Shown here: positions 1 through 8,122 of the stretch, piece by piece
Numbering within the stretch: the stretch's first letter is position 1
How the letters are laid out: each line of letters begins with the position of its first letter
Source of the DNA: Caulobacter sp. UNC358MFTsu5.1
GTDB lineage: Bacteria > Pseudomonadota > Alphaproteobacteria > Caulobacterales > Caulobacteraceae
Direction of reading: 5' to 3'
Assembly: GCF_000712075.1 (NCBI RefSeq)
Contig: NZ_JONW01000005.1
Location: 873,001 to 937,000, forward strand
Length of the DNA: 64,000 bases
The notes under the pieces: model-generated
The model's database searches: none
Told to the model about the DNA's origin: nothing
Seen by the model: the letters and a program-made list of their open reading frames with translations, nothing else
Program-made: the position numbers and the translations under genes

Positions 1-120
1 GTTGACGCGCAGGCGGTCGGCCTCGGGCTCCCAGAGCCAAAGCGCGACTTCGGCGGCGCCCAGGGCCTCGAGGGTGGCCGTGGCGTCCCATACGCGTCGC
101 TGACTGATCTTGAACGACAT
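1..120 (-). CDS. N-terminal fragment of an unidentified protein, cut by the window edge
   Basis: Only the first 40 codons lie in the window. They start at an ATG (120 to 118) preceded by a purine-rich GGGATCAGGGC stretch that can serve as ribosome binding site. The fragment begins MSFKISQRRVWD and contains an aliphatic and tryptophan-rich piece (ALWLWEPEADRL). That piece resembles the first strand of a PAS-type sensor domain, so a signalling protein is possible, but this is a guess from 40 residues. No catalytic motif is visible. The gene continues to the left of position 1. Confidence 0.5.
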   Translation of the reverse strand, partial: MSFKISQRRVWDATATLEALGAAEVALWLWEPEADRLRVN

Positions 121-164
121 GCCCTGATCCCACGCCCCAAGGGCGCAACGCACGGGCGAGCGCG

Positions 165-743
165 CTAACTCCGCGCGACCATCCCGAACAGACGATGATC
201 TCGCCACTCGCCGTTAATTTTCAGATAAGCGGGCGCATATCCCTCTTCGGAGAAGCCGGATTTCAGCAAAACGGCGGCCGAAGGCTGGTTTTCCGGCATG
301 CAGGCGGCCTCCAGCCGGTGCAGCCCCAGCTCGCCGAACGCGAAGGCGACCGCCGCCCGGACGCCGTCCTGCATGTAGCCCTGGCGGGCGTGGGGCTGGC
401 CGATCCAGTAGCCCATCACCCCGCACTGGGCGACGCCGCGGCGGATATGGAACAGCCGCACCCCGCCGATCAGGGCCCCGTCGTCGCGGCGGAACATGAA
501 GAACGGGAAGGCCTCGCCCAGCTCCAGCTCGCGGGCGTAGGCGGCCAGCCGGGCGCGGTAGGCCTGACGGGTCAGGTCGTCCTCGGGCCAGGTCGGCTCC
601 CACGGCTTGAGGAAGGCCGCCGACTGGGCGCGCAGCTCGGCCCACGGCTTGTAGTCGTGCAGGCGCGGCAGACGCAGGAACACCTTGTCGCCTTCGAGGC
701 GGGGGCCGGGATCGGGCTGGAAGAGGCGCAGGAAGGCGGTCAA
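165..743 (-). CDS. rimJ: GNAT-family N-acetyltransferase, RimJ/RimL type
   Basis: The 192-residue protein matches the usual RimJ length (about 190). RimJ/RimL enzymes transfer acetyl groups from acetyl-CoA to protein N-termini such as those of ribosomal proteins. Typical pieces are the N-terminal GDKVFLRLPRLHDY, the central strand MGYWIGQPHARQGYM with the acetyl-CoA binding loop, and the family-typical ENQPSAAVLLKSGFSEEGY helix-strand near residues 150-170. It is a single gene on the minus strand, transcribed towards the fragment at the left edge. The substrate cannot be told from sequence, and other RimJ-like GNAT enzymes act on small molecules. The gene symbol is by similarity only. Confidence 0.85.
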   Translation of the reverse strand: MTAFLRLFQPDPGPRLEGDKVFLRLPRLHDYKPWAELRAQSAAFLKPWEPTWPEDDLTRQAYRARLAAYARELELGEAFPFFMFRRDDGALIGGVRLFHIRRGVAQCGVMGYWIGQPHARQGYMQDGVRAAVAFAFGELGLHRLEAACMPENQPSAAVLLKSGFSEEGYAPAYLKINGEWRDHRLFGMVARS

Positions 744-842
744 GGCGGACAGGGTCTCGTTGAGACGCGCACCTTCGGGGGTCGAGCCGCCCGAGGCAAG
801 AGGTTGCAGTTATCCACAGGGTCGCAGGTCGGGGCCGAAGGT

Positions 843-908
843 GGGGACACACACTCACCCCACGGCCTCGCCAGACCTTCCCCCGCCTTGCCGTGAGTGT
901 GTGTCCCC
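843..908. repeat. Palindromic intergenic repeat, family A copy 1
   Basis: Two perfect 16-base arms (GGGGACACACACTCAC at 843-858 and its complement at 893-908) flank a 34-base spacer. The same arms, with one base changed, recur at 14108-14174. It lies between the rimJ start and the small gene at 1030. As RNA it would form a strong hairpin, but there is no T tract. Confidence 0.85.
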
Positions 909-1029
909 CAAGTCGGCCGCGGCGCCTCTATCCCCGCGACTTCCAAACCCGCCCTCAACGAATTCAACGCCCTACACGAAAACGCACGTTTCCGATCCCC
1001 ACCCTCCGGGGCGGGCGCATCCTATCGGC

Positions 1030-1326
1030 ATGATCCAGACCCAACACACCCCCGCTCCGCCCCTGACCCCGGCCATCGCCTGGCGCCAGGCCCTGCAGAC
1101 CAAGCTCATGGACGCGCTGGACGCCGCCTGGGCGATCATCGAACGCAGCGTCGATCCCGTCGAGATCCGCGAGGCCCTCGACCGGGCCAAGGCCATCGGC
1201 GCGATCGCCGTCATGGGCCGCAAGGTGGCCCTGCTCGAACCGACGCCGCGAACGACGCCGGCCAAGGCCGAGCACGCGCCGCGGGCTCTGGAGAAGCTGA
1301 AGGGCGGCCGGCGCGGACGGCTGTGA
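1030..1326 (+). CDS. Small hypothetical protein, 98 residues
   Basis: I do not recognise this protein. It begins MIQTQHTPAPPLTPAIAW, has a helical middle (LMDALDAAWAIIERSVDPVEIREALDRA is the flavour, given here in short) and ends in a basic tail KGGRRGRL, which suggests nucleic-acid or membrane-surface contact. The reading frame is open further upstream through repeat A1, but the ATG at 1030 is the first start giving a plausible globular protein. No signal peptide or membrane segment is present. It is followed by a clean terminator hairpin at 1343-1369, which supports it being a real transcription unit. The opposite strand is also open here, so expression evidence would matter. Confidence 0.55.
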   Translation: MIQTQHTPAPPLTPAIAWRQALQTKLMDALDAAWAIIERSVDPVEIREALDRAKAIGAIAVMGRKVALLEPTPRTTPAKAEHAPRALEKLKGGRRGRL

Positions 1327-1342
1327 GCGTCGCCCCCCTTTG

Positions 1343-1369
1343 AATCCCTCTCTCTTTGAGAGAGGGATT
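1343..1369. terminator. Bidirectional terminator hairpin between convergent genes
   Basis: A perfect 12-base inverted repeat (AATCCCTCTCTC, loop TTT, complement) sits between the plus-strand gene ending at 1326 and the minus-strand gene ending at 1381. The stem ends in A/T pairs on both sides, which suits termination in either direction. Similar CTCTC/GAGAG hairpins occur at 2162-2178 and 15689-15709. Confidence 0.6.
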
Positions 1370-1380
1370 CCGGAGGCGGC

Positions 1381-2058
1381 CTACTTCATCCGCTCGTACG
1401 CATACTGCCCCGAGCCGCCCCATTCCTTGGTCCAGTGCGGGGCGACGGCCATGATCTGGGCGGCGGTCGGATAGGCCGAGAACTGCAGGCCGCCGTTCGC
1501 GCCCGCCATGGCCAGGTCGAACTGCACCACCCCGTCGGAGCCGGCCTTCCAGTGGCCCGTCCATTTCGGCGTGTCGGTGATCTTCTCGCGATAGGCGACC
1601 GCGCCGTCGGTGGTGAAGTTGAGGATGGCGTTGTGGCGCTTCTGCTCGACCCACAGGCCCAGGATGTCGCGCTCGGCCTTGGTCTGGGCCTGGGTCTTGG
1701 CGGGCCGGATCACGGCGCCCGGCGGCAGCCGGATGGGCGGGCGCGGCGGAAGCTTGATCACCTTGGGCGGCACGAAGGTGGCCGGGGCGTCGGGCGTGGT
1801 GGTCGGCGTCTCGCCGGGCGCCGGCGGGGTCGGGACGGTCGCCGTCGCGTCGCCCGCCGCCGGTGGGGGCGTGGCGGGCGTGTCGGCCGGCGGGGTGGTG
1901 GTCTGCGTGGTTTCCGTCGTCGTGGTGGTGGTCGGCGGAGCCGCGGGCGGCGTGGCCGGGGTCTCGACCTTCGGGGCCGGCGGCTTCTCGGCCTCCTTCT
2001 TGTGGCAGGCGGCCAGCGCCAGCGCGCAGAGGCCCACGGTGATCCAGCGTCCCGTCAT
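1381..2058 (-). CDS. Putative lipoprotein with Thr/Pro-rich linker and C-terminal globular domain
   Basis: The start chosen is the ATG at 2058, because it follows a good GGAGGGAAC ribosome site and opens a lipoprotein signal (MTGRWITVGLCALALAAC, cysteine at residue 18). A low-complexity linker of Thr, Pro and Ala follows to about residue 110. A C-terminal domain of about 100 residues then carries the segment DILGLWVEQKRHNAILNF and a GHWKAGSDGVVQFDL strand. That pattern looks like the small beta domains that test whether a protein binds a ligand or just folds as a lipocalin-like unit, but the family is not recognised. It is probably anchored in the outer membrane. The function is unknown. Confidence 0.7.
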   Translation of the reverse strand: MTGRWITVGLCALALAACHKKEAEKPPAPKVETPATPPAAPPTTTTTTETTQTTTPPADTPATPPPAAGDATATVPTPPAPGETPTTTPDAPATFVPPKVIKLPPRPPIRLPPGAVIRPAKTQAQTKAERDILGLWVEQKRHNAILNFTTDGAVAYREKITDTPKWTGHWKAGSDGVVQFDLAMAGANGGLQFSAYPTAAQIMAVAPHWTKEWGGSGQYAYERMK

Positions 2059-2161
2059 CTCGTTCCCTCCGAAGGCGTTCGTCGCCCAAGGAGCCATTCA
2101 AGCACAAGTCCTGATTGAGATGGACACTTTTTACGAGAGCTTGGCTGTTGACGCTTCCTCC

Positions 2162-2178
2162 CTCTCCCTTTGGGAGAG
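2162..2178 (-). terminator. Hairpin after the M16 peptidase gene
   Basis: CTCTCCC, loop TTT, GGGAGAG lies just past the stop codon of the minus-strand peptidase gene at 2185. There is no long T run, so this is a weak terminator call. It belongs to the same hairpin type as 1343-1369. Confidence 0.45.
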
Positions 2179-2184
2179 CGGTTT

Positions 2185-3453
2185 CTAAGCCAGCGCCGCC
2201 CCGAACACGTCCCCCGCCTTCAGCGCCGCCTTGGCGCCGAGGATGGCGCTGGCGGCCTTGCCGGGGCCCAGGATCGTGCGGCCCAGGCGCTGGAGGTCGT
2301 CGACCGTGACCGCGTCCACCGCCTGGGCCAGCTCGGCCGGGGTGTAGAGGCGGTCGAACATCAGGGCCTGGCCGGCGGCCTGCTCGGCGCGCGACAGGGG
2401 CTGTTCGCGGGCCATGAACATGTGGGCCTTCAGCTGGGCCTTGGCGCGGGCCAGTTCGGCGTCGTCGATGCGGGCGGCCAGCAGGGCGATCTGCTCGGCG
2501 CAGACCTTGGCGGTCTCGGCCGCGTCGCCGGCCGCGCAGCCGGCATAGACCCCCAGGGCGCCGGCGTCGGCGTAGGTGTCGGCGTAGGCGTCGATATTGT
2601 AGGCCAGGCCGCGCTTCTCGCGGGCCTCCTGGAACAGGCGCGACGACATGCCCCCGCCCAGGGCCTCGGCGAAGATGCGCAGGGCGAAATAGTCGTCCTC
2701 GCGGGCGCTGACGGCCGGCAGCATGAACACCAGGTGCGCCTGCTCCAGCTTGCGCGCCTCGCTCTTGCGGCCGCCGATGAAGCCGGCGGGATCGCTGGCC
2801 AGGGCGCCGGGGGCGGCGGGCATCGCGCCGAATTCGCGGCGGGCCAGGTCCAGCACCTCGTCGAGGTCGACGGCGCCCGAGCAGCTGACGATCAGCCGAT
2901 CGGCGGCGTAGAGCTGGCCGCGCCAGTGCGACAGGCCCTCGGGGGTGGCGGCATTGACGCTGTCGACCGTGCCCAGGATCGGCCGGGCCAGCGGGTGGTC
3001 GCCCCAGGCGGCGGCCTGGACCAGGTCGAAGACGTAGTCGTCGGGCGCATCCGCCGCCTCGGCGATCTCCTGGGCCACGACCTGCTTCTCGCGGACCAGG
3101 TCGCCGGCGTCGAGGGTGGGGCGCAGGACCAGGTCGGACAGGACCGACATGCCCAGGGGAAGGCCGCCCTTCAGGGCGCGGACCTGGAAGCTGGTGCGCT
3201 CATAGCCGGTGGCGGCGTTGATCTGGCCGCCCTCGGCCTCGATCACCTCGACGATGTCGCGGGCCGAGCGTCCGCCCGCCCCCTTGAACACCATGTGCTC
3301 CAGCAGGTGCGACCAGCCGGACCGCGCCGGATCCTCGTAGGCCGCGCCGCGCCCGGCGACGACGGAGAGGGCGATGGTCTCCAGGCCCGGCATCGGGTCA
3401 TGGACGACGCGGACGCCGTTTTCGAGGGTGTGGAGGGTGGTGGCGATGTTCAT
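2185..3453 (-). CDS. M16-family zinc metallopeptidase
   Basis: The 422-residue protein is a single-chain M16B (processing-peptidase-like) enzyme. The inverted zinc motif HLLEH is at residues 49-53, and the distal glutamate of VVAQEI (about residue 129) follows at the usual spacing of roughly 76 residues. The middle and C-terminal parts hold the family pattern of SRLFQEAREKRGLAYNIDAY and a helical C-terminal half. The start MNIATTLHTLENGVRVV is chosen because M16 proteins begin in this way, and upstream codons are Ala/Pro-rich noise. It follows thrC and a small gene on the same strand, a linkage common in alphaproteobacteria. Its substrate is unknown, and it probably degrades peptides in the periplasm or cytoplasm. 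No signal peptide is visible. Confidence 0.9.
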   Translation of the reverse strand: MNIATTLHTLENGVRVVHDPMPGLETIALSVVAGRGAAYEDPARSGWSHLLEHMVFKGAGGRSARDIVEVIEAEGGQINAATGYERTSFQVRALKGGLPLGMSVLSDLVLRPTLDAGDLVREKQVVAQEIAEAADAPDDYVFDLVQAAAWGDHPLARPILGTVDSVNAATPEGLSHWRGQLYAADRLIVSCSGAVDLDEVLDLARREFGAMPAAPGALASDPAGFIGGRKSEARKLEQAHLVFMLPAVSAREDDYFALRIFAEALGGGMSSRLFQEAREKRGLAYNIDAYADTYADAGALGVYAGCAAGDAAETAKVCAEQIALLAARIDDAELARAKAQLKAHMFMAREQPLSRAEQAAGQALMFDRLYTPAELAQAVDAVTVDDLQRLGRTILGPGKAASAILGAKAALKAGDVFGAALA

Positions 3454-3517
3454 CTGCCCACGCACATAGCGGGGCGGAGCCCCGGGCGCCAGGGCGGCGC
3501 GTGCGGCCAAGCGCCTC

Positions 3518-3877
3518 TCAGCGCCCCAGGAGCCAGGCGGCGCCGGCCAGGAGCCCCAGCGCCAGCAAGCTCCAGAGCCATCGCCGCGCGGCCGCGCGCG
3601 AGCGCTTCTCGACCAGCGTTTCGTAGAAGGGCGCGACCGTGGCCGTCGGATCGATGCCGAGCGTCACGCCGTGCGCCGGGCCCCAGTCTTCCAGCTCGGT
3701 CTTCAGCGTGGCCCAGAGATCGGCCGCCCAGGCGGGCGCCGAGCCGCGCCAGACGTCCTCGGGCGGGAGATAGGCGACCCCGGCCACCAGTTCGAGGACG
3801 AACTTGCCCGCCGGTCCGACGACGACCAGCTCTTCCTTCCACCGCCCCTCGAAACGGAAAGTCCGCGTATCGCCCAT
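3518..3877 (-). CDS. Hypothetical protein with one C-terminal membrane helix
   Basis: The 119-residue protein is not a family I can name. Residues 1-90 look soluble (FRFEGRWKEELVVVGPAGKF and a run around PEDVWRGSAPAW). Residues 99-117 form one hydrophobic helix (WLWSLLALGLLAGAAWLL) preceded by Arg-rich RSRAAARR, so the protein is probably tail-anchored with its bulk in the cytoplasm. It sits between thrC and the M16 peptidase, with 21 bases to thrC and about 64 to the peptidase, so one transcript is likely. Confidence 0.65.
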   Translation of the reverse strand: MGDTRTFRFEGRWKEELVVVGPAGKFVLELVAGVAYLPPEDVWRGSAPAWAADLWATLKTELEDWGPAHGVTLGIDPTATVAPFYETLVEKRSRAAARRWLWSLLALGLLAGAAWLLGR

Positions 3878-3898
3878 CTCGCCCCCCAGGCGCCTGGT

Positions 3899-5296
3899 TC
3901 AGCTCGCCGCGAACATCCGCACGAAGGCCTTCACGGTCTCGGCGTCGGCCGGCAGGCGGTCGAACTTCTCGGGCTTCTTCGACAGATCCGGGGTGGCGCG
4001 CGGGGTGGCCGGGACGACGCCGGCGGCGGCCGACACCGCCTCGGGGAACTTGGCCGGGTGGGCGGTGGACAGCACCACGACCGGGGTCGCCGGGTCGGCC
4101 AGGCGCAGGCCCTGGGCGGCGGCGACGCCGACGGCGGTGTGCGGGTCGATGACCTCGCCGGTCTCGTTCAGGGTCGACAGGATGGTCTTGGCGGTGTCGG
4201 CCTCGCTGACCGAGGCGCCCTGGAACAGCTCGCGCATCTTGGCGTGGGCGCTGGGCGGGATGTCCAGCACGCCCGTGCCGGCGAAGGCGCGGAAGGCGCG
4301 GCCGGTCTCGACCCCGTCGCGGCCCACGGCCTCGAAATAGAGGCGCTCGAAGTTGGAGGCCACCTGGATGTCCATGGCCGGGCTCTGGGTGGCGGCCACG
4401 GCGCCGCGCGAATAGCGGCCCTCCTCGAAGGCCCGGGCCAGGATGTCGTTGCTGTTGGTGGCCGCCACCACGCGGGCCACCGGCAGGCCCATGCGGGTGG
4501 CGACATAGGCGGCGTAGGCGTCGCCGAAATTGCCGGTGGGCACCACGAAGGCCACCTTGCGGGCCGGGGCGCCCAGGGCGACGGCGGCGGTGAAGAAATA
4601 GACGCTCTGGGCGGCGATCCGCGCCCAGTTGATCGAGTTGACGCCCGACAGGTCGACGGCGTGGCGGAACTGGTCGTCCTGGAAGGCCTGCTTGACGATG
4701 GCCTGGCAGTCGTCGAACGAGCCCTGGATCGAGACGCAGGCGACGTTGGCGTCGGTGGCCGTGGTCATGAACCGGCGCTGGACCTCGCTGATCCGGCCTT
4801 CGGGGAACAGGGCCACGATGCGGGCGTGCGAGCGGCCGCGGAAGGCCTCGACGGCCGCGCCGCCGGTGTCGCCCGAGGTGGCGCAGATGATGGTCATGGT
4901 CCGCGCCTGGCGCGACAGGACATAGTCGTAGAGCCGCCCCAGCAGCTGCATCGCCACGTCCTTGAAGGCCAGGGTCGGGCCGTGGAACAGCTCCAGCAGG
5001 AAGCGGCCGGGGGCCAGCTGCTTCAGCGGCGCGACGGCGGCGTGGGCGAAGGTGGCGTAGGCCTCGTCGCACATCTGCTGCAGGTCGTCGGCCGGGATGT
5101 CGTCGCCCACGAACTTGCCGACCACGGCGGCGGCCACCCGGGCGTAGGGCTGGCCCGCGAAGGCGGCGATCTCTTCAGGGCTGAAGGTCGGCCAGCGCTC
5201 GGGCACGTACAGGCCGCCGTCGGGGGCCAGGCCCGCCAGGACCGCGTCCAGGAAACCGATCGAGGGGGATTCGCCCCGGGTCGAAACGTAGCGCAT
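3899..5296 (-). CDS. thrC: Threonine synthase
   Basis: The enzyme converts O-phosphohomoserine to threonine with pyridoxal phosphate. The 465-residue protein starts MRYVSTRGES and carries the PLP lysine in HGPTLAFKD (Lys112). The glycine/serine-rich phosphate loop appears as ICATSGDTGGAA, with PTGNFGDAYAAYVATRMGLP further on. The length fits the type of threonine synthase found in E. coli and Caulobacter. Its ATG overlaps the stop of the SURF1 gene by one base (TGATG), so translation is probably coupled. The downstream spacing to the small gene at 3877 is short. Confidence 0.96.
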   Translation of the reverse strand: MRYVSTRGESPSIGFLDAVLAGLAPDGGLYVPERWPTFSPEEIAAFAGQPYARVAAAVVGKFVGDDIPADDLQQMCDEAYATFAHAAVAPLKQLAPGRFLLELFHGPTLAFKDVAMQLLGRLYDYVLSRQARTMTIICATSGDTGGAAVEAFRGRSHARIVALFPEGRISEVQRRFMTTATDANVACVSIQGSFDDCQAIVKQAFQDDQFRHAVDLSGVNSINWARIAAQSVYFFTAAVALGAPARKVAFVVPTGNFGDAYAAYVATRMGLPVARVVAATNSNDILARAFEEGRYSRGAVAATQSPAMDIQVASNFERLYFEAVGRDGVETGRAFRAFAGTGVLDIPPSAHAKMRELFQGASVSEADTAKTILSTLNETGEVIDPHTAVGVAAAQGLRLADPATPVVVLSTAHPAKFPEAVSAAAGVVPATPRATPDLSKKPEKFDRLPADAETVKAFVRMFAAS

Positions 5297-6057
5297 CAGG
5301 ATCTCATCTTCCGCCAGAGCATGGCGGCATAGATAAACAGCAGGGTTACGGCAAGACCGAACCACGTAAGCGCGTATTCCAGGTGCCGATTGGAAATTTC
5401 TGCCGGCAGCGGCGCGGGGGTCAGGCCGGGGGCGGCGGGCGTCTCGTGTTCGACGACGATCATCATCGGCTCGAAGCGCTGTCCGGTGATGATGATCTCG
5501 TCGACGACGGCGTCGGCGCCCTCGGCTTTCGGGCTGGGAGGCGGGGCCGCCTTCTCGATCTCGGCCTGGCTGGGCATGGCCATCTTGGGCATGGCGGCGG
5601 TCCGCAGGATGCCCGTCAGCTGGACCGGCGGCGCGGAGGCGAAGGCGGGCGCGGTCATCGCGCCGCTGGACGCCTCGATATAGCCGCGGTCCACCAGGAA
5701 CACGGGGCCGTTCGGTCCCTGGGGCCGACAGGTGTCCATCGCCCGCCAGACGATCTCGCCGTCGCGCAGGGCGTAGCGCGGCGGGATCGGAAAGCTGAAG
5801 CCCCCCTCCGGCCGGCAGGTCGTCGTGACCCGCGTCCACTCCAGGTCCTTCGGCGCGCGATGGGCCTTGAGCACCACGTCCAGCGGCTGGGCCGGCGCCG
5901 TCTTCAGCGCCTCGATCCGCTTCAGCAGGCCTTCCTTCCAGTGCAGGCGCTTCACCTGCCAGGTCCCCAGGCCGCACAGGATGGCGAAGGCGATCAGGGT
6001 GGCGATGGTCAGGCCGATCGGGAAGCGGCGGTCTTTTGGAGCGGGAGCGTCAGACAT
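5296..6057 (-). CDS. surf1: SURF1-family oxidase assembly protein
   Basis: SURF1 proteins assist insertion of heme a into subunit I of cytochrome c oxidase. The 253-residue protein has the expected two membrane helices, one near residues 13-32 (GLTIATLIAFAILCGLGTWQ) and one near 230-248. The hallmark GTWQVKRLHWKEGLL follows the first helix, and VFLVDRGYI and the closing HLEYALTWFGLA motif are present. A Pro/Ala-rich insert around residues 165-215 is longer than in many homologues. It overlaps DUF983 upstream by 8 bases and thrC downstream by 1. Confidence 0.93.
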   Translation of the reverse strand: MSDAPAPKDRRFPIGLTIATLIAFAILCGLGTWQVKRLHWKEGLLKRIEALKTAPAQPLDVVLKAHRAPKDLEWTRVTTTCRPEGGFSFPIPPRYALRDGEIVWRAMDTCRPQGPNGPVFLVDRGYIEASSGAMTAPAFASAPPVQLTGILRTAAMPKMAMPSQAEIEKAAPPPSPKAEGADAVVDEIIITGQRFEPMMIVVEHETPAAPGLTPAPLPAEISNRHLEYALTWFGLAVTLLFIYAAMLWRKMRS

Positions 6058-6412
6058 CGTGGCGGCCGGCCTCGGAGGCGTGGTTGGCGATATGGGCGGC
6101 GACCATCAGGCCCTTGGCGGGGCGCATCAGGGCCAGGCAGGCGATCAGCGTGACCGGCAGCCAGACGACCAGCAGCAGCCACACCGGCCAGGCGAAGGCG
6201 AACATCGAGAACAGCGCCCCGAAGGCGCACAGGAAGCCGGCGATCAGGATCACGAAGGTCGCCGCCCCGTCGCCGGTCTCGTGGGCGCCCAGGTCGAAGC
6301 CGCAGGCCTCGCAGGTGCGCGAGACCTTCAGGAACCCGTCGAACAGCATCCCCTCGCCGCAGTTCGGGCAATGGCCGGTCGCGCCGGCGAGGTAGGGGTT
6401 GGTCTTGCTCAT
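6050..6412 (-). CDS. DUF983 zinc-ribbon membrane protein of the oxidase locus
   Basis: The 120-residue protein starts at the ATG at 6412 (MSKTNPYLAGATGHCPNCG). It carries a four-cysteine zinc ribbon (CPNC at about residues 15-18 and CEAC at about 34-37), then two hydrophobic helices around residues 50-100. DUF983 genes lie between ctaE and SURF1 in many alphaproteobacteria, which is the arrangement here, so a role in oxidase assembly is inferred. The ATG follows a CTCTCCC-rich stretch rather than a strong ribosome site. The terminator at 6426-6466 lies just upstream, so this gene may be read at a lower level than ctaE or from its own promoter. Confidence 0.88.
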   Translation of the reverse strand: MSKTNPYLAGATGHCPNCGEGMLFDGFLKVSRTCEACGFDLGAHETGDGAATFVILIAGFLCAFGALFSMFAFAWPVWLLLVVWLPVTLIACLALMRPAKGLMVAAHIANHASEAGRHDV

Positions 6413-6425
6413 GGGAGAGGGTCCG

Positions 6426-6466
6426 GAAAAGAAAAAGGCCCGGAACACCGCTTGGCGTTCCGGGCC
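6426..6466 (-). terminator. Rho-independent terminator after ctaE
   Basis: Read on the minus strand, GGCCCGGAACGCC, loop AAGC, GGTGTTCCGGGCC is followed by TTTTTCTTTT. This is the clearest intrinsic terminator in the window. It separates the ctaC-ctaE structural genes from DUF983, SURF1 and thrC, so read-through or a second promoter must serve the latter. Confidence 0.85.
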
Positions 6467-6483
6467 CTCTCGAAGCGGATGAT

Positions 6484-7359
6484 CTAGTGCGGCGAGCCGC
6501 CGAAGATCACGTAGATGAAGGCGAACAGGAACAGCCAGACCACGTCCACGAAGTGCCAGTACCAGGCGGCGGCCTCGAAGCCGAAGTGCTGCTTGGGCGT
6601 GAAGGCCCCGTTCAGCAGGCGGATCAGGCAGACGATCAGGAACAGGGTGCCGACGAACACGTGGAACCCGTGGAAGCCGGTGGCCAGGAAGAAGGTCGAG
6701 CCGTACAGGCCCGAATTGGCGGCCGCTTCCGAGTAGAACAGGTGCTCGTGGTTGATGTGGCTGTACTCGTAGACCTGGATGGTCGTGAACAGCGCGCCCA
6801 GCAGGATGGTCAGGATCAGGCCCCACTTGGCGCCGTTGCGGTCGCCTTGCTGCAGGGCGTGGTGCGACCAGGTGATGGTCGTGCCCGACAGCAGCAGGGT
6901 CAGGGTGTTGACCAGCGGCAGGTGCCAGGGCGAGACGGTCTCGACGCCGGCCGGCGGCCAGGTGGCCCAGGCGGCGCGGACTTCCTCGATGCCCGACAGG
7001 GTGCGGTGATGGTGGAACAGGGCCATCTCGAAGAAGATCCAGAACCACGCCACGAAGAACATCACTTCCGAAGCGATGAACAGCACCATGCCGTAGCGCA
7101 GGCCGATCGAGACGACGGGGGTGTGGTCGCCGGCGTTGGCTTCCTTCACCACGTCGCGCCACCAGCCGAACATCGTGTAGAGCACGCCGGCCAGGCCGGT
7201 CGCGAACAGCCACCACTGGCCCTTCTCGATGCCGAAGACGCCGCCCTTGATCCAGGCGATCAGGCCGATGGCCATCAGCGTGGCCGAGGCCGAGCCGACG
7301 AACGGCCACGGGCTGGGGGGCAGGATGTGATAGTCGTGTTTGACGGCGCCGTGGGCCAT
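6484..7359 (-). CDS. ctaE: Cytochrome c oxidase subunit III
   Basis: The 291-residue protein has the seven-helix pattern and length of aa3 oxidase subunit III. Recognisable pieces are the start HDYHILPPSPWP, the EVMFFVAWFW helix, the GTTITWSHHAL segment, the LFYSEAAANSGLYGSTFF stretch and the GFHGFHVFVGTLFL helix. It ends AWYWHFVDVVWLFLFAFIYV, the family signature. Subunit III stabilises the catalytic core in the cytoplasmic membrane. It is the last gene before the terminator. A 73-base gap separates it from ctaG. Confidence 0.97.
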   Translation of the reverse strand: MAHGAVKHDYHILPPSPWPFVGSASATLMAIGLIAWIKGGVFGIEKGQWWLFATGLAGVLYTMFGWWRDVVKEANAGDHTPVVSIGLRYGMVLFIASEVMFFVAWFWIFFEMALFHHHRTLSGIEEVRAAWATWPPAGVETVSPWHLPLVNTLTLLLSGTTITWSHHALQQGDRNGAKWGLILTILLGALFTTIQVYEYSHINHEHLFYSEAAANSGLYGSTFFLATGFHGFHVFVGTLFLIVCLIRLLNGAFTPKQHFGFEAAAWYWHFVDVVWLFLFAFIYVIFGGSPH

Positions 7360-7432
7360 GTGCGTGCTAACCCTTTAATCCCTCGGAATGCCCCGGCAAG
7401 TTCCCCCGCCCGACGCACTCATGTGTGAAACG

Positions 7433-8122
7433 CTATAGCGCCCTCGGCGGCTTGCCGCCAAGGGGTTCGACGATACGGGGCGGCGAGGCCGCGTCTTTCT
7501 TCCCGGGCGCGTCCGGAACGGCCGGGAAGAAGGTGTAGGACAGGGTGATCGTCTGCTTGTCCTTGGTGTCGGCGTCGGTGACGAAGCCGGGATCGACGAA
7601 GTAGACGACCGGGAACTCGACCGTCTGGCCGGGCTCGATGGTCTGGTTCGAGAAGCAGAAGCATTCCAGCTTCTGGAAATAGGCGCCGGCCTGCTCGGGC
7701 ACGACGTTGTACAGCGCCCGGCCGGTCAGCGGTTTGTCGCCGTGGTTGGTCACCTTGTAGAAGGCCAGGCCGGTGTCGCCGATGCGGATCTGCTGGCTGG
7801 TCTGCATGGGCTGGAAGTCCCACGGCAGGGTCCGGACATTGGCGTCGAAGCGGACCTCGACCTTGCGGTCCAGCACCTTGGTCGGCTTGGCCACGGCCTT
7901 GCGCACCGTGCCGTCGAAGCCCGTGGCCTGGCAGAACAGCTTGTACAGCGGCACCGCGGCGTAGGCGGCGCCGACCATGCCGAAGAAGGCCAGGCCGCAC
8001 AGCAGGGCGACCTTGCCGTGGCCGCGCTTGGCCGGACGGTCGGGCGTGCCGACCTTGTTGTCGGCCTCGATCTTGGCCAGGTCCTCGGGCGACAGGCGGT
8101 CCTTAGAAGTGGGGGCCAACAT
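7433..8122 (-). CDS. ctaG: Cytochrome c oxidase copper chaperone CtaG (Cox11)
   Basis: CtaG delivers copper to the CuB site of subunit I. The 229-residue protein has a cytoplasmic N-terminus, one membrane helix (about residues 36-57), and a periplasmic immunoglobulin-like domain. The copper-binding CFCF motif is at residues 154-157 (KLECFCFSNQ), and a further conserved cysteine (Cys64) follows the helix. Its start overlaps the end of the small gene at 8103-8246 by 20 bases, so the two are co-translated. The C-terminal extension of Pro/Lys residues after about 205 is variable in the family. Confidence 0.96.
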   Translation of the reverse strand: MLAPTSKDRLSPEDLAKIEADNKVGTPDRPAKRGHGKVALLCGLAFFGMVGAAYAAVPLYKLFCQATGFDGTVRKAVAKPTKVLDRKVEVRFDANVRTLPWDFQPMQTSQQIRIGDTGLAFYKVTNHGDKPLTGRALYNVVPEQAGAYFQKLECFCFSNQTIEPGQTVEFPVVYFVDPGFVTDADTKDKQTITLSYTFFPAVPDAPGKKDAASPPRIVEPLGGKPPRAL

